A stretch of DNA of 64,000 nt from Adhaeribacter pallidiroseus (GTDB lineage: Bacteria > Bacteroidota > Bacteroidia > Cytophagales > Hymenobacteraceae), in assembly GCF_003340495.1 (NCBI RefSeq), contig NZ_QASA01000001.1:2480001-2544000 (forward strand). Reading direction: 5' to 3'. Shown here piece after piece: positions 1 through 9,467 of the stretch (position 1 is its first letter; the number at the start of each line of letters is the position of its first letter). The notes beneath the pieces are model-generated. The model worked only from the letters and a program-made list of their open reading frames with translations. It ran no database searches and was not told the origin of the DNA. The position numbers and the translations under genes are program-made.

Positions 1-1520
1 CGTATACCGGGCCGGCATGGAGTAAAAAGCGCTATGGGTGTTATTGGCCGTGGAAATAAATACGTTATTGTCCTCCGAAAAGCCGAGGCCCCAGGTATTG
101 TTGCTGGTATTGGCTAAGAACTCCATACCGGTTCCATCGGGATTAACGTGGTACACACCGGTCCGGAAACTTAAATTTTTGCTGTCTTTGGTAGTACCAT
201 TAAATCCGGAACCCACTACGCCCCAGATTTTATTATCGAAACCGTATTGTAAGTTAGAAGGGCCAAAATGGGTATCGTTCTTTTCCCAGCCGGTCATAAT
301 ATTTTCGCGCACATCGGCTTTATCGTCGCCGTTAGTATCTTTTAAAAAAACAAAGTAAGGCGCCATGGAAACGACTACCCCCCGTTGGCAAACACCATAC
401 TGGTCGGGATATTCAGCTTATCGGCAAAAACCGTGAACTTATCGGCTTTGCCGTCGTTGTTGGTATCTTCACAGATTTTAATGCGGTCGTTGGCGGCGCC
501 GTCGGTTTCCAGGAAAGTATTCGGATAATCCACGGATTCTACAATCCACAAGCGGCCGCGCTCGTCCCACGACATGGCAATCGGGTTGGTAATATCCGGC
601 TCGGCAGCAAATAATTGTACCTCAAAATCTACGGGTACCTGGGTTAATTTCAGGGATTGTTCCGGCGTAAGCGCTTCCTGCATTTTAGGTACTAGGTGGC
701 GCTTGGTATAATCCGAAATAGCGATGTTGGAAGAAGCATAAATATCTACCTGGGGGGCATTAAACTGGGCAATTTGCTTTTGCACTTTGTCGCCCACGGC
801 CCATAACACGCCATTGCTCACTAATTTTTGAAAACCAGGTTTCGTCCAGGTGCTGTCGTCGTGGCCGTAAGCGGTGTAGAATACCCGGCCTTTGCCTTGG
901 TGGCGCACCCAGGTATACGGTTCGCGCGTGCTGCCCTCTACCCTTTCCATTAAAACCGTTTTGTCTTTGTTCAAATTTTGGTGCACGTAAGTTTCATCGG
1001 TAGTAGAAAATTCCGTAAGGCCTTGTGTAACCGGGTGCTTTTTGTTAACAATAGCCGCGGTAAAAGCGCCGTTGCCATGCGATTTAAACTGGCCCCCGAT
1101 AGTGTTTAGGTACCACGGGGAGTTTTTGAAGCAACCGGTTGCGCAATGCAACGGAATTAAACCTTTCCCTCCTTCTACAAAACCTTGCAACGCTTTTTCC
1201 TGGTCGGTAGCCAGGGTATCGTAATTGGCATAAATTACCAAGGCATCGTATTTACTTAAATTTTCGGGATTTAAATCTTTTAAATTAGTAGTGTAAGTGA
1301 GGTTGAGGCCGCTCTTAAACAAAGTAATGGCCAGCCAAGGGGCGTATTTACCGGAATCGTGGTGTTTGCTGTTGTGGCCCAAAAACAATATTTCGCCTCG
1401 TCGGGGACCTTCCTTACCGGATTTATGGCTGCTGGTTATAGCGGAGGTGGTTCCAGCTTTTTTGGCGCACCCGGAAAATAGCCAAGCAGTTAAAAAAACG
1501 AGATAAACTAATTTCTTCAT
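1..1520 (-). pseudogene. ThuA-domain / PVC-type dehydrogenase lipoprotein, frameshifted and cut by the window edge
   Basis: The gene starts at 1520 with a lipoprotein signal peptide (lipobox FSGC, Cys18). Residues ~44-240 are a ThuA-like domain (trehalose-utilisation family, class I glutamine amidotransferase-like fold). Residues ~290 onward begin a PVC-type membrane-bound dehydrogenase beta-propeller (NPIAMSWDERGRLWIVES, then TNNDGKAD). The reading frame stops at 375 after residue 381. A matching frame continues without a stop from about 377 to base 1 and carries the expected next propeller blade (TNGDDKAD, GPSNLQYGFDNKIWG, GTGMEFLANTSNNTWG). Adding one G to the six-G run (C run at 378-383 on the plus strand) joins the two halves. 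So this is one long secreted carbohydrate-oxidising protein with a single-base loss, either real or a sequencing error. The LacI gene upstream and the operator between them suggest sugar control. Confidence 0.8.
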
Positions 1521-1657
1521 TTTAACAGAATATATTTATTTTGGAATAGCCAGTTTTTACCGGTAAGTACAGATTAATCAAGATTGGTTTTAACCTGCTT
1601 TTATCAGTTGCTTTAGGGTTTTAATCGCTTTCCAATCAAGTAAAAGCAATCTGGTAA

Positions 1658-2833
1658 TTATGCCGGGCTTATTACCATAATTGTAAAAAGCAACCTGAGA
1701 AAGCACGGCTGATAAAAGAATTTAAAATGCGCAACCGGTTGCGTAATGTTAGAACAAAATTTCTTAGATTCAAAATTACCGTTGCAAAAATTTTTAAATT
1801 TTTTTAAGCTGGACTCCCGCACGATTAATTCCGTGGAAAGTATTCGTTTTTCGATAGGGGAAGTTTTATCCTGGATGTGTTGAAAGAAAATGGCGGCGGC
1901 CGTTTCGCCAATCTGAAAAGCCGGCTGCACCAAAGAAGACAAAGGCGGCTCCACCACCGTATCCATCGGCTCGTTGCAAAACCCCACGACGGCCATTTCC
2001 GCCGGAATTTTAATTTTATTCTTTTTTAAAGTAACCATGGCACCAATGGCAATGGGATCACAAAAAGCAAAGATGGCATCGGGCCGCAAACCGGCATCTA
2101 ACATTTGCTGAGCAGTCTGGCTGCCATTTTCCTGTTCTAAACCCGGTCCGCAATCAATTACTAATTCTTCGTCAAAAGGAATGTTGTGCGCCAATAAGGC
2201 ATCTTTGTAGCCGTTTATACGATTCTGACTAATCAGCAATAAAGGCGGGCCAGCGAAATGAGCGATCCGGCGGCAACCTTGCTTAATTAAATGTTCTACC
2301 GCCATAAAAGCGCCTTGGTAGTCATTAATAATCACGCTGCTGGCTTCTATCTCGGGGCAAATACGGTCGAAAAAAATAATGGGAATATTTTTTTCCTGAA
2401 AAACTTTAAAATGATCGTAGTTTTTGGTTTCTCTGGAAATAGAAACTAAGAGGCCATCTACTTTGCTGGATAGTAAAGTCTGCGACACAATCACTTCGCG
2501 CTCGTACGACTCCGCCGATTGGCAAATAATTACTTTGTACCCCGATTTGTAAGCCAGCTCCTCAATGCCGGAAATTACCGTAGAAAAGTAATAATGCGAC
2601 AGCAGTGGAACAATGACTCCAATCGTTTTGGTAGATCGTTTTGATAAACTGGAAGCAATATCGTTGGGATGGTAGTTGTATTTTTTGGCCAGATCTTGCA
2701 CCGCTTTTTTGGTAGCCTCGCCAATGGAACGATGGTTTTTTAAGGCCCGCGACACCGTCGACTTGGAAACGTTTAATTCCTTGGCAATATCAATAATGGT
2801 TGTTTCTTTGTAGGGATTGGGTACGTGTGTCAT
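1658..2833 (-). CDS. LacI family transcriptional regulator with an anomalous C-terminal tail
   Basis: DNA-binding transcriptional regulator. Residues ~12-35 form the LacI helix-turn-helix (DIAKELNVSKSTVSRALKNH). The remainder is a periplasmic-binding-protein-like sensor domain (KTIGVIVPLLSHYYFSTVISG, FFDRICPEI, PDAIFAFCDPIAIGA). Family members usually end shortly after a segment like ELIVRESSL; here that occurs near residue 343 and is followed by ~45 unrelated residues. The tail begins at a seven-A run (1799-1805); one more A would give a stop at once (LKKI-stop). The tail also reads through a palindromic operator (1730-1743), so it is probably translated intergenic DNA. The true gene likely ends near 1795. 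It probably regulates the downstream ThuA/PVC gene and possibly the GH92 gene at 20-22 kb, whose operator has the same core. Confidence 0.9.
   Translation of the reverse strand: MTHVPNPYKETTIIDIAKELNVSKSTVSRALKNHRSIGEATKKAVQDLAKKYNYHPNDIASSLSKRSTKTIGVIVPLLSHYYFSTVISGIEELAYKSGYKVIICQSAESYEREVIVSQTLLSSKVDGLLVSISRETKNYDHFKVFQEKNIPIIFFDRICPEIEASSVIINDYQGAFMAVEHLIKQGCRRIAHFAGPPLLLISQNRINGYKDALLAHNIPFDEELVIDCGPGLEQENGSQTAQQMLDAGLRPDAIFAFCDPIAIGAMVTLKKNKIKIPAEMAVVGFCNEPMDTVVEPPLSSLVQPAFQIGETAAAIFFQHIQDKTSPIEKRILSTELIVRESSLKKFKNFCNGNFESKKFCSNITQPVAHFKFFYQPCFLRLLFTIMVISPA
1730..1743. promoter_or_regulatory. LacI-type operator upstream of the ThuA/PVC gene
   Basis: The 14-bp perfect palindrome CGCAACC/GGTTGCG is followed by TAATGTT. 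The same core sits in the centre of the palindrome upstream of the GH92 gene at 22.48 kb. LacI family proteins bind such CG-centred palindromes. It lies ~210 bp before the ThuA/PVC start, inside the suspect tail of the LacI reading frame. Binding by the neighbouring LacI protein is inferred. Confidence 0.6.
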
Positions 2834-3320
2834 TTTCTAATATTTATCTTAACCATCTCTTTTTTTCAACAAAACAAGCCTAAACATTTAGAAATAGTTT
2901 AACCAGGAACCTTATCAGGTTTACCGAAGCTTTAAAGTTCCCCTTTATTTTAATCTTTTACTGTTACCCCGCGGAATTTCCTGTTATTGGCTGGTATAAT
3001 CTGGCGGCTCATCAACTAATCCGTGCCGGAATAATAACAGGAGTTGCAAAGAAATAAATAAAATCAGGTACTATATAGGTAGATTTACCAATAATAACTA
3101 AAACAGAAGTGTATTTTTTACAATAATCTAAAGAAGGCGGCGGCGTTCGGTAACTTAAAACCGTAATTAATTTTTTAAAAAATCTTTCGTATTTAGGGCT
3201 TAGGTGGTATATAATAATTCTTTAGATGCCCCGAGCAACTAATAGGATATTGATCTATTCGAAAACAGATAATTTTTTAAAATTATAGTAGTATTCCAAA
3301 GCCAAAATAAATGTACCCGC
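2834..3320. other. Divergent intergenic region, LacI / UPF0261
   Basis: This 487-bp gene-free stretch separates the divergent LacI and UPF0261 genes and must hold both promoters. It is AT rich. I found no copy of the GCAACCGGTTGC operator and no clear TAnnTTTG box at a convincing distance from either start. Confidence 0.5.
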
Positions 3321-4568
3321 ATGAAAGCAACCTTTCCTTATATTTTAATGCTCGGCTGCTTTGATACGAAAGAAGAAGTTTTTTCTTTTTTGCGTGATCA
3401 GTTATTAAGCCAGGGCTGGAACGTACGCACCTTGAACACGGGGGTACGGGGTTCGACTTCTTTATTTGCGGTGGATTATGAAGCTGACCTGGTAGCCGCC
3501 GCCGCCGGTTATTCTTTAGAAGTTATCCGCCAGAAAAAAGACCGCGGCTGGGCCGTAGATGTAATGGGTAAAGGAGCGGCTAAACTAGTGGCGGATTTAG
3601 TAAAACAAGATGGTTTGCAGGCGGCGGTTGGTATGGGCGGCGGGGGCGGGACGTATATTACCCTGGCCGCCATGCAGCCAATTCCCATGGGCGTACCCAA
3701 ACTATGTTTAACCACCTTGGCCACCAAAGATCTATCCCGACAAATTGGTATTAAAGATATAACCTTAGTGCCCTCGGTGGTGGATCTGGCCGGTTTGAAT
3801 CGCATTAGTTCGCTATTAATTAGCCAGGCGGCGGCGGCAGTAAGCGCCATGGCCCGGGTACCAGTCCAGGAATTTAAAAATCCTACCAAAAGCATTGCCA
3901 TTAGTATGTTCGGGAACACCACGCCTTGCGTCGACCGGTGCCGTAAGCTCCTGGAAGAACAAGGTTACGAAACCATGGCCTTCCATGCTACCGGGGTAGG
4001 TGGCCGCACCATGGAAGCGCTTATCCGGGAAAATTATTTTACGGCCGTGCTGGATGTTACCACCACCGAATTAGCCGATGAACTGTGCGGGGGTGTTTTA
4101 AGCGCGGGGCCGGAGCGATTAACCGCCGCCGCGGAGCGGGGTATTCCGCAGGTAGTAGTGCCGGGTTGCCTGGACATGGTTAATTTTGCCCAAAAAGAAA
4201 CGGTGCCCCTGCCCTACCAAACGCGGCTATTATATAGTTGGGCCCCGGATGTAACCTTAATGCGCACCAACCTTGAGGAAAACCAACAACTCGGCGAGGA
4301 AATAGCCATTAAACTTAACGCCGCTACCGGACCCGTTACGATTGTATTACCCTTGCGCGGCATTTCCCAAATAAGTGCCCCTGGGGAGGTATTCTACCAG
4401 CCGGAAGTAGATCAGGTGTTATTCCGCACCATTAAAGCTCACATTAAAGCACCGGTAAAAGTTACGGAACTGGATGCAAACATCAACGATCCGGCTTTTG
4501 CGGAATTTTTGGTAAAGTTGCTTCTGGAAATGATGCAGGAAAGTAGAGCAAATCTAAAAAGCAGCTGA
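3321..4568 (+). CDS. Tm-1-like ATP-binding domain protein (UPF0261 family)
   Basis: 415-residue cytoplasmic protein, full length for the UPF0261/Tm-1-like family. The N-terminus (YILMLGCFDTKEEVFSFLRDQ) and the glycine-rich stretch GMGGGGGTYITLAAMQ at ~112-127 are family landmarks. The C-terminal half carries the second Rossmann-like subdomain (ISMFGNTTPCVDRC, HATGVGGRTMEALI). In the tomato resistance protein Tm-1 this region is the ATP-binding, viral-replicase-binding half and is fused to a TIM barrel. Here the TIM-barrel half is the next gene downstream on the same strand, ~360 bp away. The native bacterial reaction is not established. The start is set by the family N-terminus. Confidence 0.88.
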   Translation: MKATFPYILMLGCFDTKEEVFSFLRDQLLSQGWNVRTLNTGVRGSTSLFAVDYEADLVAAAAGYSLEVIRQKKDRGWAVDVMGKGAAKLVADLVKQDGLQAAVGMGGGGGTYITLAAMQPIPMGVPKLCLTTLATKDLSRQIGIKDITLVPSVVDLAGLNRISSLLISQAAAAVSAMARVPVQEFKNPTKSIAISMFGNTTPCVDRCRKLLEEQGYETMAFHATGVGGRTMEALIRENYFTAVLDVTTTELADELCGGVLSAGPERLTAAAERGIPQVVVPGCLDMVNFAQKETVPLPYQTRLLYSWAPDVTLMRTNLEENQQLGEEIAIKLNAATGPVTIVLPLRGISQISAPGEVFYQPEVDQVLFRTIKAHIKAPVKVTELDANINDPAFAEFLVKLLLEMMQESRANLKSS

Positions 4569-4928
4569 TGTGTTTTATTTTAGTAATTGATCTGACAGCG
4601 TTCCTAATTTTATTTAGAAGTCCTTAGGTCGAGCTTTTTTTAAATTTTAGTAAGGAAAGGCGCATTTACCAGTGGGCTTTTGATAACTGGTTAATGGTAA
4701 ATGTAAAAAGCGGCTTCTCCTTCCCTGTTTTTAGGAAGATGCCGCAGGCGGAAGGGTAAATACGCCATAGCTAACCAGGAATCTATTTAACTCGCTCCTG
4801 CATTAGTCTTTATTAAAAATAAACAGATCCGCGTTTTTTTGAAATCTTTCGCTTATTTTTCGTGCGCTTTTGCTTGTTTATCCACTCTCCGGAAACGCAA
4901 TTACCTATCTATAAATTTAAATAAGACT
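4569..4928. other. Intergenic region between UPF0261 and PEP-hydrolase-like genes
   Basis: A 360-bp stretch without a gene. An imperfect hairpin around 4711-4745 (GCGGC ... GCCGC arms) could be a weak terminator. Nothing else is recognised. The possible 30-residue upstream extension of the next gene (from 4839) is not family-like. Confidence 0.35.
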
Positions 4929-5801
4929 ATGCCAAATCCATGGACCGGTAAGGGAAATCCTTATACCCGGCAAGAAGTTAGAGATCGTTTAAAAACTACC
5001 ATTCAGCAACAAAAAGCCATTATTGCGGCGGGAGCCGGTACGGGTATCAGCGCCAAGTTTATTGAAAAAGGCGGCGCCGATTTAATTATTATTTATAACT
5101 CCGGGCGTTTCCGGATGGCGGGCCACGGCTCTACGGCGGGTTTAATGGCTTACGGCGATGCCAACGCAGTGGCCATGGAAATTGGCGAATTTGAGGTTTT
5201 GCCGGTAGTAGAAGAAATTCCGGTAATCTGCGGGGTCCACGGCTCTGATCCCCGCCGGCGCATGTGGCACCACTTGCTCAAAGTAAAAGAAATGGGCTTT
5301 TCCGGGATTAACAATTTCCCGACGCATTCGATTGTGGATGGTCATTTCCGGCAGGTGCTGGAAGAAACCGGCATGGGCTTTAATAAAGAAGTGGAAATGG
5401 TTCGACTAGCCTCTAAAATGGATTTGTTTTCTATTGTGTACGTGGCCCATCCCGAAGAAGCCCGGCAGATGGCCGAAGTAGGCGCGGATGCGATTATTGC
5501 GCACGTGGGCACCACCGTAGGCGGATCTGTTGGCGTAGTAGAAGCTTCCTGCACCATGGACGATGCCATCGAACGCACCAACGCCATTATGGAAGCCGGC
5601 AAAGCCGTAAACCCCGACTTGTTTTTTCTGGCGCACGGCGGCCCGATTAATACGCCGGAAGATGTGCACCAAATATTAAATGCCACGGCCGTCCACGGTT
5701 TTGTAGGAGCTTCGTCTTTAGAGCGGATGGGCGTAGAAGCTTCCTTAACCGAACTCACCCGGCAATTTAAAGCACTTACCTTGCCCAACCAGAACAGGTA
5801 G
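4929..5801 (+). CDS. Phosphoenolpyruvate hydrolase family protein (TIM barrel)
   Basis: 290-residue TIM-barrel protein of the PEP-hydrolase-like family (PEP mutase/isocitrate lyase-like fold), corresponding to the C-terminal half of plant Tm-1. Visible family segments are AIIAAGAGTGISAKFIEKGG, GADLIIIYNSGRFRMAGHGS, GVHGSDPRRRM, INNFPTHSIVDG, DAIIAHVGTTVGG and the closing GFVGASSLERM. The frame is open from 4839, but the ATG at 4929 (MPNPWTGKGNPYTR) is the family start; the upstream 30 residues are Cys/Ser-rich and look unconserved. It probably works with the UPF0261 protein upstream, since the two occur as a fusion in plants. Substrate unknown. Confidence 0.88.
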   Translation: MPNPWTGKGNPYTRQEVRDRLKTTIQQQKAIIAAGAGTGISAKFIEKGGADLIIIYNSGRFRMAGHGSTAGLMAYGDANAVAMEIGEFEVLPVVEEIPVICGVHGSDPRRRMWHHLLKVKEMGFSGINNFPTHSIVDGHFRQVLEETGMGFNKEVEMVRLASKMDLFSIVYVAHPEEARQMAEVGADAIIAHVGTTVGGSVGVVEASCTMDDAIERTNAIMEAGKAVNPDLFFLAHGGPINTPEDVHQILNATAVHGFVGASSLERMGVEASLTELTRQFKALTLPNQNR

Positions 5802-6185
5802 TTACCAGTTATTAGTTGGAAGTGGCTAAAAATTTAAAAAATTCAGGCTTATGCATTCTTTTCGGAATCCAAGATTAAATAAACCCTTTGTTGTGCGTAG
5901 AGTTAGTGAAACGCTCTTAACACCTTTGGTGCGGCCAAACGCTGATTGGCGTTTACAATAATCTTAGAGTTACCCCAAGCAAGGATTAAATTTCTAAAAA
6001 CGGTAGCGTTCGGGGCCACGCTCTTAACCCTTAACCACGCAGTCTCATTACTATATTGCTCAATTTCCTGGTATTTAATTTTTAAACCTTCTTTGATAAG
6101 CCCAATGATACGCCGCCCAAAAATCACAAATTAATTTTAACATTAAGTTAACTTACCACCTGTATATTTGGCAAAACACCAGCTT
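5802..6185. other. Intergenic region before the metallophosphoesterase
   Basis: About 380 bp. Short overlapping reading frames exist on both strands (5903-6127 minus, 5946-6134 plus), but neither looks like a protein family. The only recognisable signal is the TATATTTG promoter box at 6163-6170. Confidence 0.4.
6163..6170 (+). promoter_or_regulatory. Bacteroidota -7 promoter box (TATATTTG)
   Basis: Matches the TAnnTTTG consensus of Bacteroidota housekeeping promoters. It lies 16 bp before the ATG at 6186. It also overlaps an alternative TTG start at 6168, which argues against that start. The predicted leader is very short. Confidence 0.5.
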
Positions 6186-7037
6186 ATGAGTCAGCGCCGC
6201 CAATTTCTAGAGAAATCCCTTAAAAGTATAACCGGACTTACCCTTTTACCCGCACTAAATACTTTTGCGAATGCGGTATCTGGTTCTCAGCCGGCTCAGA
6301 AAGAAAAATGGAAGCTTCGCTTTGCTGTTGCTTCGGATGGGCACTATGGGCAACCGAACACCGAATATGCATCGTTTTACACTGATTTAATCGAATGGCT
6401 GGAACAAGACCACCAGCAGCATAAATTAGATTTTGTGATTATCAACGGCGATTTAGTACACGACCGTCCGGACTTGTTGGTGGAAGTACGGGATAAATAT
6501 TTAAAAAAATTGCCGGTTCCTTTTTACACTTTACCCGGTAACCACGATTTTGCCGACACCGCTTTATGGAAAAAAGTTTTTGGCTACGAAGATAAATACA
6601 CCTTAAGCTTCGGGGATGTAGGTTTAGTGTTGGCTAATACCGCCAGCCCGACTGGTACCTATGTTTGCCCCGATAATACTTTCCTGAAAAAAGCACTGGA
6701 AGAATTTAAAACCAAAAGCCTGGTGTTTGTAGTGCTGCACATTGCCCCGCACCAATGGTTACCCGAGGAAGACAAGATTTTTTTAAACTGCCCCGAAACC
6801 ATGGATTTGCTGCACGCTTACCCCAACATTAAAGCCGTGTTTCACGGCCATGATCATTCGTTGGATGCCGTGCGTTACACGAAAAATTTACCGCACTTTT
6901 TTGATTCGCATTTTGGTGGTAATTGGGGAACGGCTTACAAAGGTTACCGGATCGTGGAAGTGAATAACGCCAATCAGATTTTTACTTACCAGGTAAATGC
7001 CAGCCAAAACCCAACTTTAAATTCCACGAAACTATAA
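6186..7037 (+). CDS. Exported calcineurin-like metallophosphoesterase
   Basis: 283-residue protein with the metallophosphoesterase motifs in order: ASDGHYG (D-x-H), INGDLVHDR (GD), LPGNHDF (GNHD), VVLHIAPHQW and FHGHDH (GHxH). These bind two metal ions and hydrolyse phosphate esters or related substrates. The N-terminus SQRRQFLEKSLKSITG followed by a hydrophobic stretch is a Tat-like export signal. A TTG six codons upstream is possible, but it lies in the promoter box, so the ATG at 6186 is preferred. Substrate not determined; some relatives act on cyclic or lipid phosphodiesters. No close operon partner: the next gene starts 209 bp later. Confidence 0.85.
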   Translation: MSQRRQFLEKSLKSITGLTLLPALNTFANAVSGSQPAQKEKWKLRFAVASDGHYGQPNTEYASFYTDLIEWLEQDHQQHKLDFVIINGDLVHDRPDLLVEVRDKYLKKLPVPFYTLPGNHDFADTALWKKVFGYEDKYTLSFGDVGLVLANTASPTGTYVCPDNTFLKKALEEFKTKSLVFVVLHIAPHQWLPEEDKIFLNCPETMDLLHAYPNIKAVFHGHDHSLDAVRYTKNLPHFFDSHFGGNWGTAYKGYRIVEVNNANQIFTYQVNASQNPTLNSTKL

Positions 7038-7245
7038 AAAATTAAAAAATTATAGTTGCAGCCAAAAGAATGGCTTGGTAGCAAGGTTAATGAACTTAGA
7101 ATCATTTCGAGGGCAGTACAGCTTTTAACGAGTTGTTATACGGTTGCGGCCCTGAACAAAATAAAAACGTAGCTGGGTTTAATTCGCTTAAAAGTTGTAT
7201 AACGCTTATAAGCCTAACCAACGGCTCATCTTAGATTATTTCACC

Positions 7246-7740
7246 ATGAACCTGAACGAGGTATTAACTATTCTTTCGGCCATGATAACGCCGGCCGTAT
7301 TAATTTTGGCGAGTGGTTCTTTAATCCTGACAACTTCACAGCGTTTGAGCCGGTCTATGGAACGGGTCAGACATTTATCGGACCAGTTACGCAAACTCAT
7401 CCTGCACCCCGAAGAAAGTAACTTGTTTGAAGATGAACACGGCACCCTAGTCGAATTAATTCAGTTTGCCATTAAAAGAAGTCGGTTGTTGCAACAATCG
7501 CTTACTACTTTGTATATTACCTTAGGTACTTTTGTGGCTATTAGCATTACCATTGGCATTCTGGAATTCTCGGGTTTGCAGCATACTTGGGTGCTTACTG
7601 TACTTACTATTCTGGGCGCCGGTTTTCTTTTTTACGCCAGCATTCTACTGATCATAGAATCTCAAATTGCCTTCCGAGCCGTTAACTACGAAATGAATAC
7701 CGTGTTGCAGCGGGTAAAAAAGTATAAAAAACCGCATTAA
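7246..7740 (+). CDS. DUF2721 domain-containing membrane protein
   Basis: 164 residues. The ATG at 7246 begins MNLNEVLTILSAMITPAVLI, the standard family start; the frame is open to a TTG at 7195, which is less likely. One hydrophobic helix lies near residues 8-28, followed by an amphipathic SQRLSRSMERVRHLSDQLR segment, then two C-terminal membrane helices (~88-110 and ~115-135). This matches DUF2721, a widespread small inner-membrane family with no assigned function. Its 3' end faces the reductase gene on the opposite strand. Confidence 0.85.
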   Translation: MNLNEVLTILSAMITPAVLILASGSLILTTSQRLSRSMERVRHLSDQLRKLILHPEESNLFEDEHGTLVELIQFAIKRSRLLQQSLTTLYITLGTFVAISITIGILEFSGLQHTWVLTVLTILGAGFLFYASILLIIESQIAFRAVNYEMNTVLQRVKKYKKPH

Positions 7741-7985
7741 ATAGCTGCCCACCAGATTCTGAAAGCCATAATTATTTAACAGATCCGTAAAACGGCTAAG
7801 GACAGTTAACACGAAAGAGCCATTTGTGGCGTCAGAGTCGTAAAAATTTAAAAAAATAGAGTTTTCAAGTGTTTTCAAGCGGTAAACTTCCTGATTGCTA
7901 ATGTAGATTTAAAAATTAACTCCATGATAAATACGGTTATCCGTAAAGCTGGAATTCTATTTTAAAAAGTTACGATCTGTTCCAA

Positions 7986-9374
7986 TTATTGCGGTTTGTC
8001 TAAAGTTAGAAAAAGGTTGTTCAGAGATTCGGCGTATAAAGGATGCGCAAATACCATTTCTTTCATTTGTTTGTAATCTATTTTTCCCAGCATCGCCATT
8101 TGCAGCACCGACATGATTTCGCCGCCCTCCTGCCCTACCACAGCTACTCCTATAATCTGGTTGGTTTCGGCATCCACTACGGCTTTTAGCAAGCCCCGAG
8201 TATCCCCGGTTTCGATAGCCCGGGCTACGCTGGCCATCGGCAATTTGGCCACTTTAACGTTTAAACCTTGCTGCCGGGCTTCTTTCTCCGTTATACCCAC
8301 CCGGCCTACTTGCGGATCGGTGAACAAGCAGTAAGGTACCAGGCGATTCTTGGTAGTGCTGTTTTGCTGTTCCAGCAAATTATGGTACAAAATAACGTAA
8401 TCGTTGTAAGCAATATGCGTAAACTTAGGGCCGCCGGTAATATCGCCGAGAGCGTAAATACCCGGGGCGGTCGTTTCCAGCTTTTCATTTACCACAATGT
8501 ACCCTTTACTATCCACTTCCACGCCGGCAGCTTCCAAGTTTAAGGTATCGGTATTGGGCTTGCGTCCGGTGGCTACTAGAATATGCGAGCCGGTAATTTC
8601 CGTTACTTGGCCTTTACTGCTAACAGATAACTGAATATCTTTTTTATGGCGGGTAACGCAGGTAACTTCGGTTTGGGTTAAAATCTGGATTTCTTCTTTT
8701 TCTAAAAATTGGCGCACCTCTGCCGCCACATCTTCATCTTCGCGTTTTAAAAATTGTTCGTTATGCTCCAGAATAGTCACCTGGCTCCCAAACCGGCGGT
8801 ACATTTGCCCAAACTCCAAACCAATGTAATTACTCCCTAAAATAACGAGGTGCGGCGGTAGTTCGGTAAAATCCAAAATTGTAGTAGAGTCAAAATAACC
8901 TACTTCCGCTAAACCCGGTATATCCGGCACCTTTGGCCGGGTGCCCGCATCAATAAAAATCTGATCCGCCGTAATAATCAAAGAACCACCTTCCTTTAAA
9001 TTAACGTGGATTTGTTTATTACCGGTAAAATAAGCTTCGCCAAAAATTACGGTAAGGTTGGGCGTTTTTTCTAATCCTTGCTGCGAACCATTCCGGAAGA
9101 AATGTACCACTTCCGTTTTCCGGTGAATAATTGCTGGTAGATTCAGGTGATACTCCGGAACCTCTACCCCCCATTTTGCAGCCTGGGCCACGGTATAGGC
9201 TACTTTGGCGGAGGCAATCATGGTTTTGGTAGGCGTGCAGCCATCGTTCACGCAAGTACCGCCAATAAATCGCCTTTCAATGAGTGCTGTTTTCCAGCCG
9301 GCCTGGGCCAGTTTCTTGGCGAGCGGAGTACCTCCCTGACCAGAACCGATAATAACGGCATCGAAATGTTTCAT
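7986..9374 (-). CDS. Mercuric reductase-like FAD-dependent pyridine nucleotide-disulfide oxidoreductase
   Basis: 462-residue class I flavin disulfide reductase. N-terminal FAD site (GSGQGGTPLAKKLAQAG), redox-active disulfide CVNDGC inside GGTCVNDGCTPTK, NAD(P)H site GSNYIGLEFGQMYRRFG, second FAD motif GIYALGDI, and a C-terminal dimerisation domain with AHPLYAESLNN. It lacks the NmerA heavy-metal domain and the C-terminal cysteine pair of true mercuric reductases, so Hg(II) reduction is doubtful. The usual dihydrolipoamide signature at the disulfide is altered too (DGCTPTK). Annotated in relatives as mercuric reductase or dihydrolipoyl dehydrogenase-like; physiological substrate unknown. Possibly cotranscribed with the Gfo/Idh gene 93 bp upstream. 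Confidence 0.85.
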   Translation of the reverse strand: MKHFDAVIIGSGQGGTPLAKKLAQAGWKTALIERRFIGGTCVNDGCTPTKTMIASAKVAYTVAQAAKWGVEVPEYHLNLPAIIHRKTEVVHFFRNGSQQGLEKTPNLTVIFGEAYFTGNKQIHVNLKEGGSLIITADQIFIDAGTRPKVPDIPGLAEVGYFDSTTILDFTELPPHLVILGSNYIGLEFGQMYRRFGSQVTILEHNEQFLKREDEDVAAEVRQFLEKEEIQILTQTEVTCVTRHKKDIQLSVSSKGQVTEITGSHILVATGRKPNTDTLNLEAAGVEVDSKGYIVVNEKLETTAPGIYALGDITGGPKFTHIAYNDYVILYHNLLEQQNSTTKNRLVPYCLFTDPQVGRVGITEKEARQQGLNVKVAKLPMASVARAIETGDTRGLLKAVVDAETNQIIGVAVVGQEGGEIMSVLQMAMLGKIDYKQMKEMVFAHPLYAESLNNLFLTLDKPQ

Positions 9375-9467
9375 GAGTTACCAGTAATTTTTTAATTTTT
9401 TTGAAATGTTAAGGTAAAGAAGTACCGCGGTAAATAGTCCCAATGTTTACCGGTCTGTTTTTTTAAA

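Noticed and set aside
4711-4745. Strong terminator after the UPF0261 gene
   Set aside because: The stem is imperfect with bulges and no T run.
5903-6134. Overlapping 74- and 62-residue frames on opposite strands
   Set aside because: Neither has family features; the plus-strand one ends in the intergenic promoter region.
7986-9374. True mercuric reductase (MerA)
   Set aside because: Lacks NmerA domain and the C-terminal Cys pair; no merR, merT or merP nearby.
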